A DNA stretch of 64,000 nucleotides from Alphaproteobacteria bacterium (GCA_030431485.1 JAUIIR010000003.1:87422-151421), one strand, 5' to 3'. Positions 30,462 to 40,050 are shown, numbered from the stretch's first letter. Translations and numbers: made by a program. The notes: a model not told the origin generated them from the letters alone.

Positions 30462-31319
30462 CTAGCGCATGATCAGGATGGGCACGCGGCAGGAGCGGAT
30501 CATTTCCGTTGTTGTGGATCCGATGATAAAGCTGCGGACACGGCTGTGGCCATATGCACCCATAATCAGAATGTCGTGAGGACCCTGATCTGCAATCTGG
30601 GCGAGTACTTTTTCGGGCTCTCCACTTTGCACCACGGTCTTTGCGTCAAAGCCACCCGCTTTCAGCGTCGCGATCGCATCGGACAACGACTTTTGAATGG
30701 CAGGTGTTTCCTTGCCTGCGAACACCAATGTCACAGACAGACCAGCGAAGATCGGGCTGCGGGCGATATAGTCGATAGCTTTCAATGAGGACGGCCCGCC
30801 GTCAAAGGCAACAAGCACCGATGTGATTGGCTTAAAGGCGCGGTTTGCGATGAACACCGGTTTGTGGCTTGCGCGGACGATGCGTTCAAGGTTGGAGCCA
30901 AGATGTTCCATCGCCAATCCGGCGGCCTCGCCGCGTTTGCCGATCACGATCATGTCGCCGGTTTCTTCCTTGGCGGTGATTGTTTCGACCAGATCACCCT
31001 GACGCAAACGCGTCTCTACGATTATGTCGTTGTCTTTTTGAATGATGGCTTTTGCATCTTCGAGAATGGCGCGCCCGTGTTCGTGGGCAAGTCTGGCGCG
31101 GGTTGCGTCCAGTTCGGACAACTGCTCAAGCAAGGCTGATCGCGCGCCAAGTCGGATTGCTCCTGAGAGGTCCTGCTTCTCGACCGCATCCCGGCGGCCC
31201 ATCACATGATAGACCTTGACCTTCCAGATGTTCCGATCAGCAAGCCAAGCTGCATGATGGCAAACGCTTTCGGCATAAGCCGAGGCGTCCACAAGAGCGA
31301 TGAGAGTATTGGTGGTCAT
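30462..31319 (-). CDS. Universal stress protein (tandem USP domains)
   Basis: Two USP repeats, ending GPHDILIMGAYGHSRVRSFIIGSTTTEMIRSCRVPILI. Confidence 0.9.
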   Translation of the reverse strand: MTTNTLIALVDASAYAESVCHHAAWLADRNIWKVKVYHVMGRRDAVEKQDLSGAIRLGARSALLEQLSELDATRARLAHEHGRAILEDAKAIIQKDNDIIVETRLRQGDLVETITAKEETGDMIVIGKRGEAAGLAMEHLGSNLERIVRASHKPVFIANRAFKPITSVLVAFDGGPSSLKAIDYIARSPIFAGLSVTLVFAGKETPAIQKSLSDAIATLKAGGFDAKTVVQSGEPEKVLAQIADQGPHDILIMGAYGHSRVRSFIIGSTTTEMIRSCRVPILIMR

Positions 31320-31335
31320 TGTCAGGTCAGCCTCC

Positions 31336-32826
31336 CTAGTGGCCCAGCAGTTCGTTCATGGCGCCGGGCTTGTCATGTACGGCCAGCCGGTCGACTATGG
31401 TTTCCGAGGCTTCGTTCAGGCCGATGAGGTCCACCTCTGCCCCCTCCCTGCGGAATTTGAGCACAGCCATGTCCAGCGCCGCAACCGACGAGATGTCCCA
31501 GATATGGGCGCAGCTAAGATCAATCGTCACCTTCTCCGGAGCTTCCTTGAAGTCAAACGCCTTCATAAAGTCCTCGGACGACGCAAAGAAGAGCTGACCT
31601 TCGATTGTGTAGGTTCGGTGATTGCCATCCGGGGTGATGGACGTCCGTACACGGAACAGCTGCGAAATCTTCCAGGCAAAGAAGATGCCCGACAAGAGCA
31701 CACCGACCAAAACCCCAATGGCAAGATTGTGGGTGTAGATGACGAAAAACACTGTCGCCAGCATCACGATAGAGGAAGACTTTGGGTGGTCGCGCAGGTT
31801 TTTGATCGACGACCAGGAAAACGTGCCGATGGACACCATGATCATGATCGCGACCAGTGCCGCCATTGGGATAATCGCGACGATATCGCCGAGAGCGACC
31901 ACAAGGATCAGAAGGAACAGACCGGCCACAAAGCTGGACAAACGCCCGCGACCGCCGGATTTCACATTGATAATTGATTGCCCGATCATCGCGCATCCGG
32001 CCATTCCGCCGATGAAGCCGGTTGCTGTGTTGGCAAGACCCTGGCCGATGCACTCCTGATTGCGACTCGACGAGGTGTCGGTCAGATCATCGACAATCTG
32101 CTGCGTCATCAGACTTTCCAGCAGGCCCACCACGGCCACCGCGACGGAGTAGGGGAAGATGATCTGTAGCGTTTCAAAGGTCAGCGGAATGTCAGGAATC
32201 AGGAACACAGGCAGCGTGTCGGGCAATTCGCCCATATCGCCGACAGTACGTACATCCCAACCCATGACAACAACCAGAATCGTCAAAACGATGATGGTCA
32301 CCAGCGGCGATGGGACGGCTTTTGTCAGCATTGGAAACAGGTAAATAATCAACAACCCTACAGCCACCAGCCCATAGGTGAGCAATGGCACGCGGCTTGG
32401 GTCGAGTTCGGGAAGCTGTGCCATGAAAATCAAGATGGCCAAGGCATTTACAAATCCCGTCATCACCGATTTCGACACAAATCGCATGACGTAGCCAAGC
32501 TTCAGCAAACCAGCTCCGATTTGCAAAAGCCCAGCAAGGACCGTTGCTGCGAGCAGATATTGCAGCCCGTAGTCTTTCACGAGCGTTACCATAAGCACGG
32601 CAGTCGCGGCCGTGGCAGCCGAAATCATGCCAGGTCGGCCGCCCGTAATGGCCGTGATGACAGCAATCGAGAAAGACGCATACAATCCCACTTTGGGATC
32701 GACACCGGCAATGATCGAGAACGCGATGGCTTCGGGGATCAGCGCCAGTGCCACGACGAGCCCGGACAAGAGGTCGCCGCGAATATTGTGGACCCATTGA
32801 TGTTTATACTGTGCAAGTGAGATCAT
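31336..32826 (-). CDS. SulP family anion transporter with STAS domain
   Basis: [38 protein letters not shown]...; C-terminal STAS domain. Confidence 0.93.
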   Translation of the reverse strand: MISLAQYKHQWVHNIRGDLLSGLVVALALIPEAIAFSIIAGVDPKVGLYASFSIAVITAITGGRPGMISAATAATAVLMVTLVKDYGLQYLLAATVLAGLLQIGAGLLKLGYVMRFVSKSVMTGFVNALAILIFMAQLPELDPSRVPLLTYGLVAVGLLIIYLFPMLTKAVPSPLVTIIVLTILVVVMGWDVRTVGDMGELPDTLPVFLIPDIPLTFETLQIIFPYSVAVAVVGLLESLMTQQIVDDLTDTSSSRNQECIGQGLANTATGFIGGMAGCAMIGQSIINVKSGGRGRLSSFVAGLFLLILVVALGDIVAIIPMAALVAIMIMVSIGTFSWSSIKNLRDHPKSSSIVMLATVFFVIYTHNLAIGVLVGVLLSGIFFAWKISQLFRVRTSITPDGNHRTYTIEGQLFFASSEDFMKAFDFKEAPEKVTIDLSCAHIWDISSVAALDMAVLKFRREGAEVDLIGLNEASETIVDRLAVHDKPGAMNELLGH

Positions 32827-33176
32827 GAATGATTTTGCCCGTAGGCCGCGCGGCACGCGTGCGGTCTTTGTCGTCTGTGCGGTTCCGTGGGGTACCTTGG
32901 GAAGGCCATCCCATATGGCCGACGAGAGCTTCGCTCGCCTGAATCCCAGCTCCTCTATCCCGGAGTCGTCAGGAAGCCAAGGCATTGCCAGTTTTCGTCA
33001 TCTTAAGACAGCTGTTTTTACGCCCGGTGCACGATCTTTGGTCTGTCGAAAGCTCTTGTACCGCAGCAGCTGCGGTTTGTGTGCGTTTTTCGGGAACAAT
33101 CTGCGCGGCACTAAGCGTTTTGTGTATGGGCGCAGAGAACTATGTTCGCGTTCAACGCAGAATGAAGGAGGAACGG

Positions 33177-34166
33177 ATGGGTTTGCTTGTTGATGGCGTT
33201 TGGAAGGACCAATGGTTCGACACCAAGAGCACGGGTGGCGCGTTCAAGCGCAGTACATCCAAATATCGCAATTGGATTACGGCAGATGGCAGCGCCGGAC
33301 CCGAGGGAGAAGGTGGCTTCGCGGCTGAATCCGGACGATATCACTTGTATGTCAGTTTCGCCTGTCCTTGGGCGCATCGCACCCTGATCTTTCGTTCGAT
33401 CAAAGGGTTAACCGATCACATCGGTGTCTCTGTGGTGCACCCTGATATGTTGGGTGAGGGCTGGAGTTTTGACACCGATTTCCCCGGCGCCACCGGTGAC
33501 TCGTTGTACGATCTCCCGTTTGCTCGGGACATCTATCTCAAGGCAGACCCCAATGCGTCGGGCCGCGTCACCGTGCCAATCCTGTGGGACAAAGATCGCG
33601 AAACCATCGTTTCAAACGAAAGCTCCGAGATTATTCGCATGTTCAACTCGGCTTTCAACAAGATCACCGGTAACTCAGACGACTACTGGCCGGAACTGCT
33701 ACGCGACGAGATCGAAGTGGTTAATGACCGCGTCTATGACACCGTGAATAACGGTGTCTACAAGTCGGGATTTGCGACCACGCAAGAGGCCTATGATGCC
33801 GCCGTGGCGCCGCTGTTTGACAGCCTCGACTGGTTGGAAGCTCGTCTGTCAAAGCAGCGCTATTTGGTTGGCAATCAGATCACCGAAGCGGATTGGCGTC
33901 TTTTCACGACTTTGGTCCGGTTCGACTCGGTCTATCATCTGCATTTCAAATGTAATCGCCGCCGGATTATCGACTATCCGAACTTGTGGGCGTACACGCG
34001 TGAGCTGTTTCAGTATCCCGGAGTTTCGGAGACCGTCAATTTCGACCACATCGTGCGGCACTATCACTACAGCCACGAAACCATCAATCCACATCGGATT
34101 ATTCCGATCAATCCAGTTCTCGATTTCAACGCACCACACCACCGAGCGCACTTGGCCGCGGCCTAA
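33177..34166 (+). CDS. Glutathionyl-hydroquinone reductase (ECM4/YqjG-type glutathione S-transferase)
   Basis: YHLYVSFACPWAHRTLIFRSIKGL...GWSFDTDF; Omega-like/GS-HQR signature. Confidence 0.9.
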   Translation: MGLLVDGVWKDQWFDTKSTGGAFKRSTSKYRNWITADGSAGPEGEGGFAAESGRYHLYVSFACPWAHRTLIFRSIKGLTDHIGVSVVHPDMLGEGWSFDTDFPGATGDSLYDLPFARDIYLKADPNASGRVTVPILWDKDRETIVSNESSEIIRMFNSAFNKITGNSDDYWPELLRDEIEVVNDRVYDTVNNGVYKSGFATTQEAYDAAVAPLFDSLDWLEARLSKQRYLVGNQITEADWRLFTTLVRFDSVYHLHFKCNRRRIIDYPNLWAYTRELFQYPGVSETVNFDHIVRHYHYSHETINPHRIIPINPVLDFNAPHHRAHLAAA

Positions 34167-34525
34167 ACGGATTTCGCATAATGCTCGACCATCGCGGCCA
34201 AGTCGTCAGGCTGGGTCGCGCTGGGCACAAATGCACAGGCGTTTGAACAGAGCTGGAAAATCGAGCCGTCTGAGAAGAAGCTTGTGTTCGTTACAAAAAT
34301 CACACCTGCATCAGGGTGGCGGAAGCTGGCGTAGTCTGCCACCGCAAACGCGCTGCCGCCGTCCAAGACCACATCAAGAATGATGATCGGATAAAACTGA
34401 TCCTGCAGGAGATCGACAGCGCTGTCCTGATCGTGCACGACGTCAACAACATGCCCGTGCCGCTGCAGATGGCGCTGCCAAATATCGCCAAGTGTGGCGT
34501 TGTTTTGAACGATCAGCACATTCAT
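34163..34525 (-). CDS. Stand-alone, atypical response-regulator receiver domain
   Basis: MNVLIVQNNATLGDIWQRHLQRHGHVVDVV...YPIIILDVVLDGG...VIFVTNTS: receiver fold, phosphoacceptor-like D present. Confidence 0.75.
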   Translation of the reverse strand: MNVLIVQNNATLGDIWQRHLQRHGHVVDVVHDQDSAVDLLQDQFYPIIILDVVLDGGSAFAVADYASFRHPDAGVIFVTNTSFFSDGSIFQLCSNACAFVPSATQPDDLAAMVEHYAKSV

Positions 34526-34684
34526 TGAGGACAACGGGGCTTTCAAATCTTTGAGCGCATTTCAGTAGAGTCATCTGTTATTAGATAACAAAGGGTTAAT
34601 TATTCAGTAAGGAATATGCAGAAGTCGTAAAGATAAGCGGAAGATGGCCGATCATTTTCCACTTTGTCGCAGGATACTAAGGCC

Positions 34685-35044
34685 TCAACGAGGTCGCGTC
34701 GGAAACCTGTCGCCAGCCTCTGTGATGACAATCAGCCGGTCGGTTTCGTCAAACACATATAGATCGCAGCGCGAGGCGCCGGTAACGAACTCAATGCAGA
34801 TGGTGCTGTCCGTCATGACGGTGAAGTACCCGTACCCCGTACCTCCGTCGTTGGCGTAGGTGTAGGTATAACGTCCGTCTTCGTAAAATCGTGATTGCCC
34901 GTCGTCGTAAAACGTGATGGTCCCGCCCCGAAGCAAGGTGTCCAGCGCTTTCTGGTCCAACCGTTGATCGGTATCGCGGGGCACTGCTTGCTGCGCGCAC
35001 AGGCTTATTGGAATCAGAGCAAAGGCGAGGACAAATCGGATCAT
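34685..35044 (-). CDS. Hypothetical secreted protein
   Basis: Signal peptide MIRFVLAFALIPISLCAQQ; Tyr/Asp/Gly-rich core. Confidence 0.55.
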   Translation of the reverse strand: MIRFVLAFALIPISLCAQQAVPRDTDQRLDQKALDTLLRGGTITFYDDGQSRFYEDGRYTYTYANDGGTGYGYFTVMTDSTICIEFVTGASRCDLYVFDETDRLIVITEAGDRFPTRPR

Positions 35045-35086
35045 GGTTTGACCTTAATCGCAATGCCGTGAACCGCGTGGACACGA

Positions 35087-38000
35087 TTACGCGACCAAGC
35101 GTTCCGCCTTCTTGAGGTCAACAGACACGAGCTGACTGACACCCTGCTCTTGCATGGTTACCCCAAACAAGCGGTCCATGCGGGACATGGTGACCGCGTG
35201 GTGTGTAATGATCAGGAAGCGGGTCTCGGTCCGGCGGCACATTTCGTCGAGTAGATCGCAGAACCGTGTAACGTTAGCATCGTCCAGAGGGGCATCGACT
35301 TCGTCCAGCACACAGATCGGTGCAGGGTTGGCGAGGAACACCGCGAATATCAGCGCCAAAGCTGTCAGGGTTTGTTCCCCACCGGAAAGCAGCGACAACG
35401 TTGACAGCTTTTTACCCGGCGGTTGGCACATGATTTCCAGACCTGCTTCCAGGGGATCATCGCTTTCAACCATCACAAGGTTTGCTTCGCCACCGCCGAA
35501 CAGGTGCGTGAAGAGCAAGCTGAAATTGCTGTTGACCTGTTCGAACGCGGTGAGCAACCGTTCCCGGCCTTCTCGATTCAGGCTGGCAATGCCCGACCGG
35601 AGTGTCTTGATGGCCTCTTCGAGGTCCTGCTTCTCGGTCATCAACGTGTCGTGCTCTTCCTGAACCTCGCGCGCGTCTTCCTCGGCGCGCAAGTTCACGG
35701 CTCCCAATGCATCGCGTTGACGTTTCAACCGGTTCACGTCGCCTTCGATTGCCTCGGCGCGTGGCAGGTTCTCGGGGTCGGCGCCAAGATTGTGCAATAG
35801 ATTTGTTGGACTTGTTTCCTGCTCTTCCGCGATGCGCTCCGCAGCTGCATTCACAGCGTCCCGCGCTGCTTCGGCGCGGGCTTCCGAGCGGGCACGCGCC
35901 TCCCGCGCCTCCGATGCTTTGCGTTCTGCGTCGCGCTCCGCTTGATCGGCATGGCGCAGTGCCGCTTCACCCGTTGACAGTGCGTCATCGGCCGCGGCTT
36001 TGCGTGCCTCCGCCTGTGCGATTTCATGCCCGAGAGTGTCACGTTGAGCCGCGATCTCTGCTGGACGACCTGACGCGTCTTCAAGCTCTTTCTGTGCCGC
36101 CGCACGCCGCTCAGCGAGCTCCGCACTGCGTTTCTCGGCGGTTTCAAGTCGATGGCGCCAGCCACTAAGCTCTTTGGTGACCTGCTGCGATCGTGCTTTG
36201 CGCGCATCGCCTTCGCGGCGCAATTCGTCCTGCGCTGACCGCCGGGCCATCATGGTCATGCGGGCGGCCTCTACCGTCATCTTGAGATCTTCGACCTCTG
36301 CGCGTGCGGTGTCTAGGTCCTCAAGCTCCGTCACAGCGCGTTGGGCTTCGACCAGTTGTGCGCGGGCCCGGGTCGCTTCATCCTCGTGCCGCTTCACGGC
36401 GAGCGACAGGCTTTCGAGCTTGCCTTCAGCCATATCGCGGTCAGCTTCAGCGCGGCTGAGTTTGCGCGCGGCATCGGTCACCGAGGCATCCGCATCCCGC
36501 CTTGCCTGACGTGCAGCCTTTTCAGCCTGTGTGAGTTCCGCCAGACGCTGTGTCAGGCTTTCATGCGCCGCGCGTGCTCCATCAACACGGGCAGAGGCTC
36601 GTGCGGTCTCCTGCTTCAGCGCTTCAAGTCGATTCAGCTGTTCCAGACGCAAGGCCGCTGCCGAAGGCGCATCTTCGGCCCAGGCGCGGTATCCATCCCA
36701 GCGCCAAAGGTCGCCCTCGAGACTGACGAGGCGCTGACCTGGCTTGAGCAACGGTTGCAGTCGCACTGCATCATCAGAATCAGCCAGGCCGATTTGTGAC
36801 ATCCGCCGCGACAGCACTTCAGGCACCGACACGTGATTGGTCAGCGGTGTGATCCCCTCTGGCAGCGGCTGGGTGCTGTCATAGCGGGGCAGAGCGGTCC
36901 AACCGGTTGGCCCGTCACCCTCGACTTCTGGTGCACGCAGATCGTCAGCCAATGCTGCGCCAAGTGCTTTCTCAAACCCCTGTTCAACCTGCAAACGGTC
37001 GAGTATTTGACCACCCTCGGCAGTATCCCGGTCAAGCAGTCGTGCCAGCGCGGTGGTCTCTGCGCTCAGTGCGCTCATTTCGCCTTCGGCTTCTGACCGC
37101 TCTGCCCGCGCATCGGCTTCTCGGCTCTGCGTTTCTGCGCGGGCGGCTTCTGCTTCTGTCAACACCTGATCGGCACGTTCCGCCAGATCACGAGCCGCTG
37201 TCTGTTCCGCGTCGGCCGTAGCTGCAGCGTCTTTGGCGTTGGTCAGGCTGTGCTTCGCGGTTGCGACGGCGTCGCGTGCGCGCGCAGCGTCTGCCTCGTT
37301 CCGATCAAGGGTTTTTTGGCTGTCGGACAAGAGCCGATGGGCCGACTGATGGCGGGCGGCAAGCCGCGCGACGTCTTCGGTTTTCTGGCTCAGATCCGCC
37401 TCACGCGATTGCAGCACCGCGCTGGCGTCGCGGGCGGCTTCAATGGCTGCCGAAAGTTTGTCCTCATGTCCCTCGGCAGCTTTGGCGAGTTCTTTGGCTT
37501 CCCATTCCAACTGCTGGATCGTCTCGCCCGCATCACGGTTCAGCCCGCTTTCCCGCTCCATATCCTTTGTCATCTGGTCAATGCGGCGGGTCAGGGTTTC
37601 AATGGTTTCCTCTGCGCGGCGTTCCTGCTCGGTCAGTGTGTCGCGCTGCAGAGTCAAGCGTTGAACGATTGCTGCAGCGATAGCGGCTTCTTCGCGCAAC
37701 GGCGGCAAGGCGGCGTCGGCCTGTTCACGCGCCTTTGTGGCCTCGCGTGCGGCCATTTCAGCCTTTGCGGCTTCTGTCGTGCGCTCGCGCAGATGGGCGT
37801 CTGCGTCGGCCCGTGCGATGTCTGCATCTTTCCAACGGCGATACAGCAACAAGCCTTCCGCATGGCGCAGTTCTTCGCCAATAGCGCGATATCGCGCCGC
37901 TTGTCTGGCCTGACGAGCGAGTTGCGCCAACTGCGCAGCCAGTTGTTCGATCACGTCATCGACGCGCAGCAGGTTGGCCTCGGTGTTCTTCAGCTTCAAC

Positions 38001-38542
38001 TCGGCTTCGTGTCGCCGCTGGTAGAGACCGGAAATGCCCGCGGCTTCCTCCAAGATGCGACGACGGTTCTTCGGCTTGGCGTTGATCAGCTCGCTGATCT
38101 GACCTTGCCGGACCAACGCGGGGGAGTGAGCGCCGGTCGAGGCATCCGCAAACAGCATTTGCACATCGCGGGCGCGCACATCTTTGCCATTGACCTTGTA
38201 GGCGCTGCCAACGTCGCGGGTGATGCGGCGAACGATGTCGATCTGGTCCTGATCATTGAAGCCAGCAGGCGCAAGGCGGTCGCTGTTTTCGATCTGGATC
38301 GACACTTCGGCAAAGTTGCGGGCCGGACGAGTGGCGGCCCCTGCGAAGATCACGTCTTCCATCCCGCCTCCGCGCATCGCGGTGGGCCGGTTTTCACCCA
38401 TGACCCAACGCAAGGCCTCGAGAAGGTTGGATTTTCCACACCCGTTCGGCCCCACAACCCCGGTCAGACCATCCGCGATGATCAGGTCGGTGGGGTCAAC
38501 GAAGCTTTTAAAGCCCGTCAGACGAAGTTTGGAAAAGCGCAC
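35087..38542 (-). CDS. smc: Chromosome segregation protein SMC
   Basis: MRFSKLRLTGFKSFVDPTDLIIADGLTGVVGPNGCGKSNLLEALRWVMGE...LSGGEQTLTALALIFAVFLANPAPICVLDEVDAPLDDANV; long coiled coils and hinge. Confidence 0.96.
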   Translation of the reverse strand: MRFSKLRLTGFKSFVDPTDLIIADGLTGVVGPNGCGKSNLLEALRWVMGENRPTAMRGGGMEDVIFAGAATRPARNFAEVSIQIENSDRLAPAGFNDQDQIDIVRRITRDVGSAYKVNGKDVRARDVQMLFADASTGAHSPALVRQGQISELINAKPKNRRRILEEAAGISGLYQRRHEAELKLKNTEANLLRVDDVIEQLAAQLAQLARQARQAARYRAIGEELRHAEGLLLYRRWKDADIARADADAHLRERTTEAAKAEMAAREATKAREQADAALPPLREEAAIAAAIVQRLTLQRDTLTEQERRAEETIETLTRRIDQMTKDMERESGLNRDAGETIQQLEWEAKELAKAAEGHEDKLSAAIEAARDASAVLQSREADLSQKTEDVARLAARHQSAHRLLSDSQKTLDRNEADAARARDAVATAKHSLTNAKDAAATADAEQTAARDLAERADQVLTEAEAARAETQSREADARAERSEAEGEMSALSAETTALARLLDRDTAEGGQILDRLQVEQGFEKALGAALADDLRAPEVEGDGPTGWTALPRYDSTQPLPEGITPLTNHVSVPEVLSRRMSQIGLADSDDAVRLQPLLKPGQRLVSLEGDLWRWDGYRAWAEDAPSAAALRLEQLNRLEALKQETARASARVDGARAAHESLTQRLAELTQAEKAARQARRDADASVTDAARKLSRAEADRDMAEGKLESLSLAVKRHEDEATRARAQLVEAQRAVTELEDLDTARAEVEDLKMTVEAARMTMMARRSAQDELRREGDARKARSQQVTKELSGWRHRLETAEKRSAELAERRAAAQKELEDASGRPAEIAAQRDTLGHEIAQAEARKAAADDALSTGEAALRHADQAERDAERKASEAREARARSEARAEAARDAVNAAAERIAEEQETSPTNLLHNLGADPENLPRAEAIEGDVNRLKRQRDALGAVNLRAEEDAREVQEEHDTLMTEKQDLEEAIKTLRSGIASLNREGRERLLTAFEQVNSNFSLLFTHLFGGGEANLVMVESDDPLEAGLEIMCQPPGKKLSTLSLLSGGEQTLTALALIFAVFLANPAPICVLDEVDAPLDDANVTRFCDLLDEMCRRTETRFLIITHHAVTMSRMDRLFGVTMQEQGVSQLVSVDLKKAERLVA

Positions 38543-38722
38543 CTGCTAAGCCTGCCTGATTCCCGTTTTGAAGGACAGTGTGTCGCGGGCTGTAGCTCTG
38601 AGTCAACGATTTGATTCCGCATGTTGTAAGCGGCCCCGGTTTATCCACAAGATATTGCGGTGTTTCGCGTTTGTCTTGGAGCAACATGCGCACGCGATCA
38701 GGCCCGCTGAGCACAAGCATCT

Positions 38723-38766
38723 TTACATTCTTAATTTTGAATGTAAATATATTCCAAAATCTGAAT
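38723..38766. promoter_or_regulatory. Phased tandem ATTC-N8-GAAT palindromes (SqrR/BigR-like operator candidate)
   Basis: TTACATTC-ttaatttt-GAATGTAA (38723-38746) and ATTC-caaaatct-GAAT (38751-38766); centres exactly 24 bp apart, directly upstream of the next ORF. Confidence 0.65.
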
Positions 38767-38781
38767 ACAATGAGACTCGCC

Positions 38782-39999
38782 ATGAACCGTTCCGTTTCAA
38801 GACCTGCAGACACCTATTCGCCCATCTATTTTCTTGCCTCGTTAGGGGCGGGCGGAATCGCGGTGACGTTCTTCATGTTTCTGATGTTTTGGGTGCCACA
38901 TCCGGGGCAGCCGGTGCCTGTCTTCGAAGACATCGTGTCTGCATTCGCCAATGGCGGTGCGCCCATGCAGGCCGGAATCGCTGCCGCGCTGGTCGGGATC
39001 GCCATCTTTGCCTTTCTCAACATAAAATCATTGATCTGGAACCTGCAATCCCTGTCAGCCTTCAAGAAAACCGACGCCTATACCAAGCTGCGCGAAACCA
39101 ATGCGGAAGCCACGCTTCTAGCGATCCCGCTTGCCCTTGCGATGAGCGTCAACGCAATGTTCATCGTTGGTCTGGTCTTCGTGCCCCAGCTTTGGAGCGT
39201 AGTGGAATACCTCTTCCCAATGGCGCTGATTGCCTTTGCCGCAATTGGTGTACTGGCCTTTCGCATGATCGGCGCCTTCCTCGGCCGTGTCCTGTCAAAG
39301 GGCGGCGTGTTTGATGTGACGGCGCATAACTCCTTCGCGCAACTTTTGCCTGCCTTTAGCATTGCCATGATCGGTGTTGGCTTTGCCGCACCGGCCGCGA
39401 TGAGCACCTCGGCCACCACGGTAGCCATTGCCCTGATGCTGTCGACCTTCTTCGGCGTGGCCGCGATCCTTTACACTGTGATTGCCGCGACGACCGCGTT
39501 CGCGTCGATGCTTCAGCATGGGACTGCGCGGGAGTCCGGCCCGACGCTCATGATCATCGTGCCAATCGTCACGGTTCTGGGCATTCTCTTCCTGCGCCAG
39601 AGCCATGGTCTGCACGTCGCCTTTGACACCCATGCACAGCCCGGTGAAACGATGATCTTCCTCGCGCGGCTGCTGTCGATCCAGATCGTGTTCCTGCTGC
39701 TCGGTGCCGTTGTGATGATGCGCCAGGGGTATTTCAGCGACTTCGTGATGGGCACAAAGACGTCTCCGGGATCGTACGCTCTGGTCTGCCCTGCGGTTGC
39801 GCTGTCGGTGATGATCCACTTCTTTGTCAACAAGGGTCTTGTCGGAGCGGGTGCGATTGAAAAGTTCGGCGTCGCCTATTGGGGTGTGACCGGTATCGCC
39901 GTCGTGGCGCAGCTCGTCGCCATCGCACTGGTCTTGCGCCTCAACCGCCAGCACTTTGCCGGCCGGGCTGTTCCGGCCAACGCGGTGCCTGCTGAATAA
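38782..39999 (+). CDS. Polytopic membrane protein, about 10 TM (possible TsoY/TehA-SLAC1-like)
   Basis: About 405 aa, strongly hydrophobic; MNRSVSRPADTYSPIYFLASLGAGGIAVTFFMFLMFWVPHPG...; alternative ATG at 38770. Family name is tentative. Confidence 0.6.
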   Translation: MNRSVSRPADTYSPIYFLASLGAGGIAVTFFMFLMFWVPHPGQPVPVFEDIVSAFANGGAPMQAGIAAALVGIAIFAFLNIKSLIWNLQSLSAFKKTDAYTKLRETNAEATLLAIPLALAMSVNAMFIVGLVFVPQLWSVVEYLFPMALIAFAAIGVLAFRMIGAFLGRVLSKGGVFDVTAHNSFAQLLPAFSIAMIGVGFAAPAAMSTSATTVAIALMLSTFFGVAAILYTVIAATTAFASMLQHGTARESGPTLMIIVPIVTVLGILFLRQSHGLHVAFDTHAQPGETMIFLARLLSIQIVFLLLGAVVMMRQGYFSDFVMGTKTSPGSYALVCPAVALSVMIHFFVNKGLVGAGAIEKFGVAYWGVTGIAVVAQLVAIALVLRLNRQHFAGRAVPANAVPAE

Positions 40000-40020
40000 T
40001 CCCAGACTGCACGAACGTCA

Positions 40021-40050
40021 GAAAGCCCGGATCAGATGGTCCGGGCTTTC
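40021..40050. terminator. Bidirectional stem-loop between convergent genes
   Basis: GAAAGCCCGGA-TCAGATGG-TCCGGGCTTTC, perfect 11-bp stem; the right arm lies in the 3' end of the aldolase gene. Confidence 0.6.

Noticed and set aside
31300-31977. 225-aa plus-strand ORF
   Set aside because: Antisense to the SulP transporter; charged low-complexity translation typical of a shadow frame.
37250-38614. 454-aa plus-strand ORF
   Set aside because: Antisense shadow of the smc coding sequence.
39295-39954. 219-aa minus-strand ORF
   Set aside because: Antisense to the polytopic membrane protein; Arg/His/Asp-rich shadow translation.
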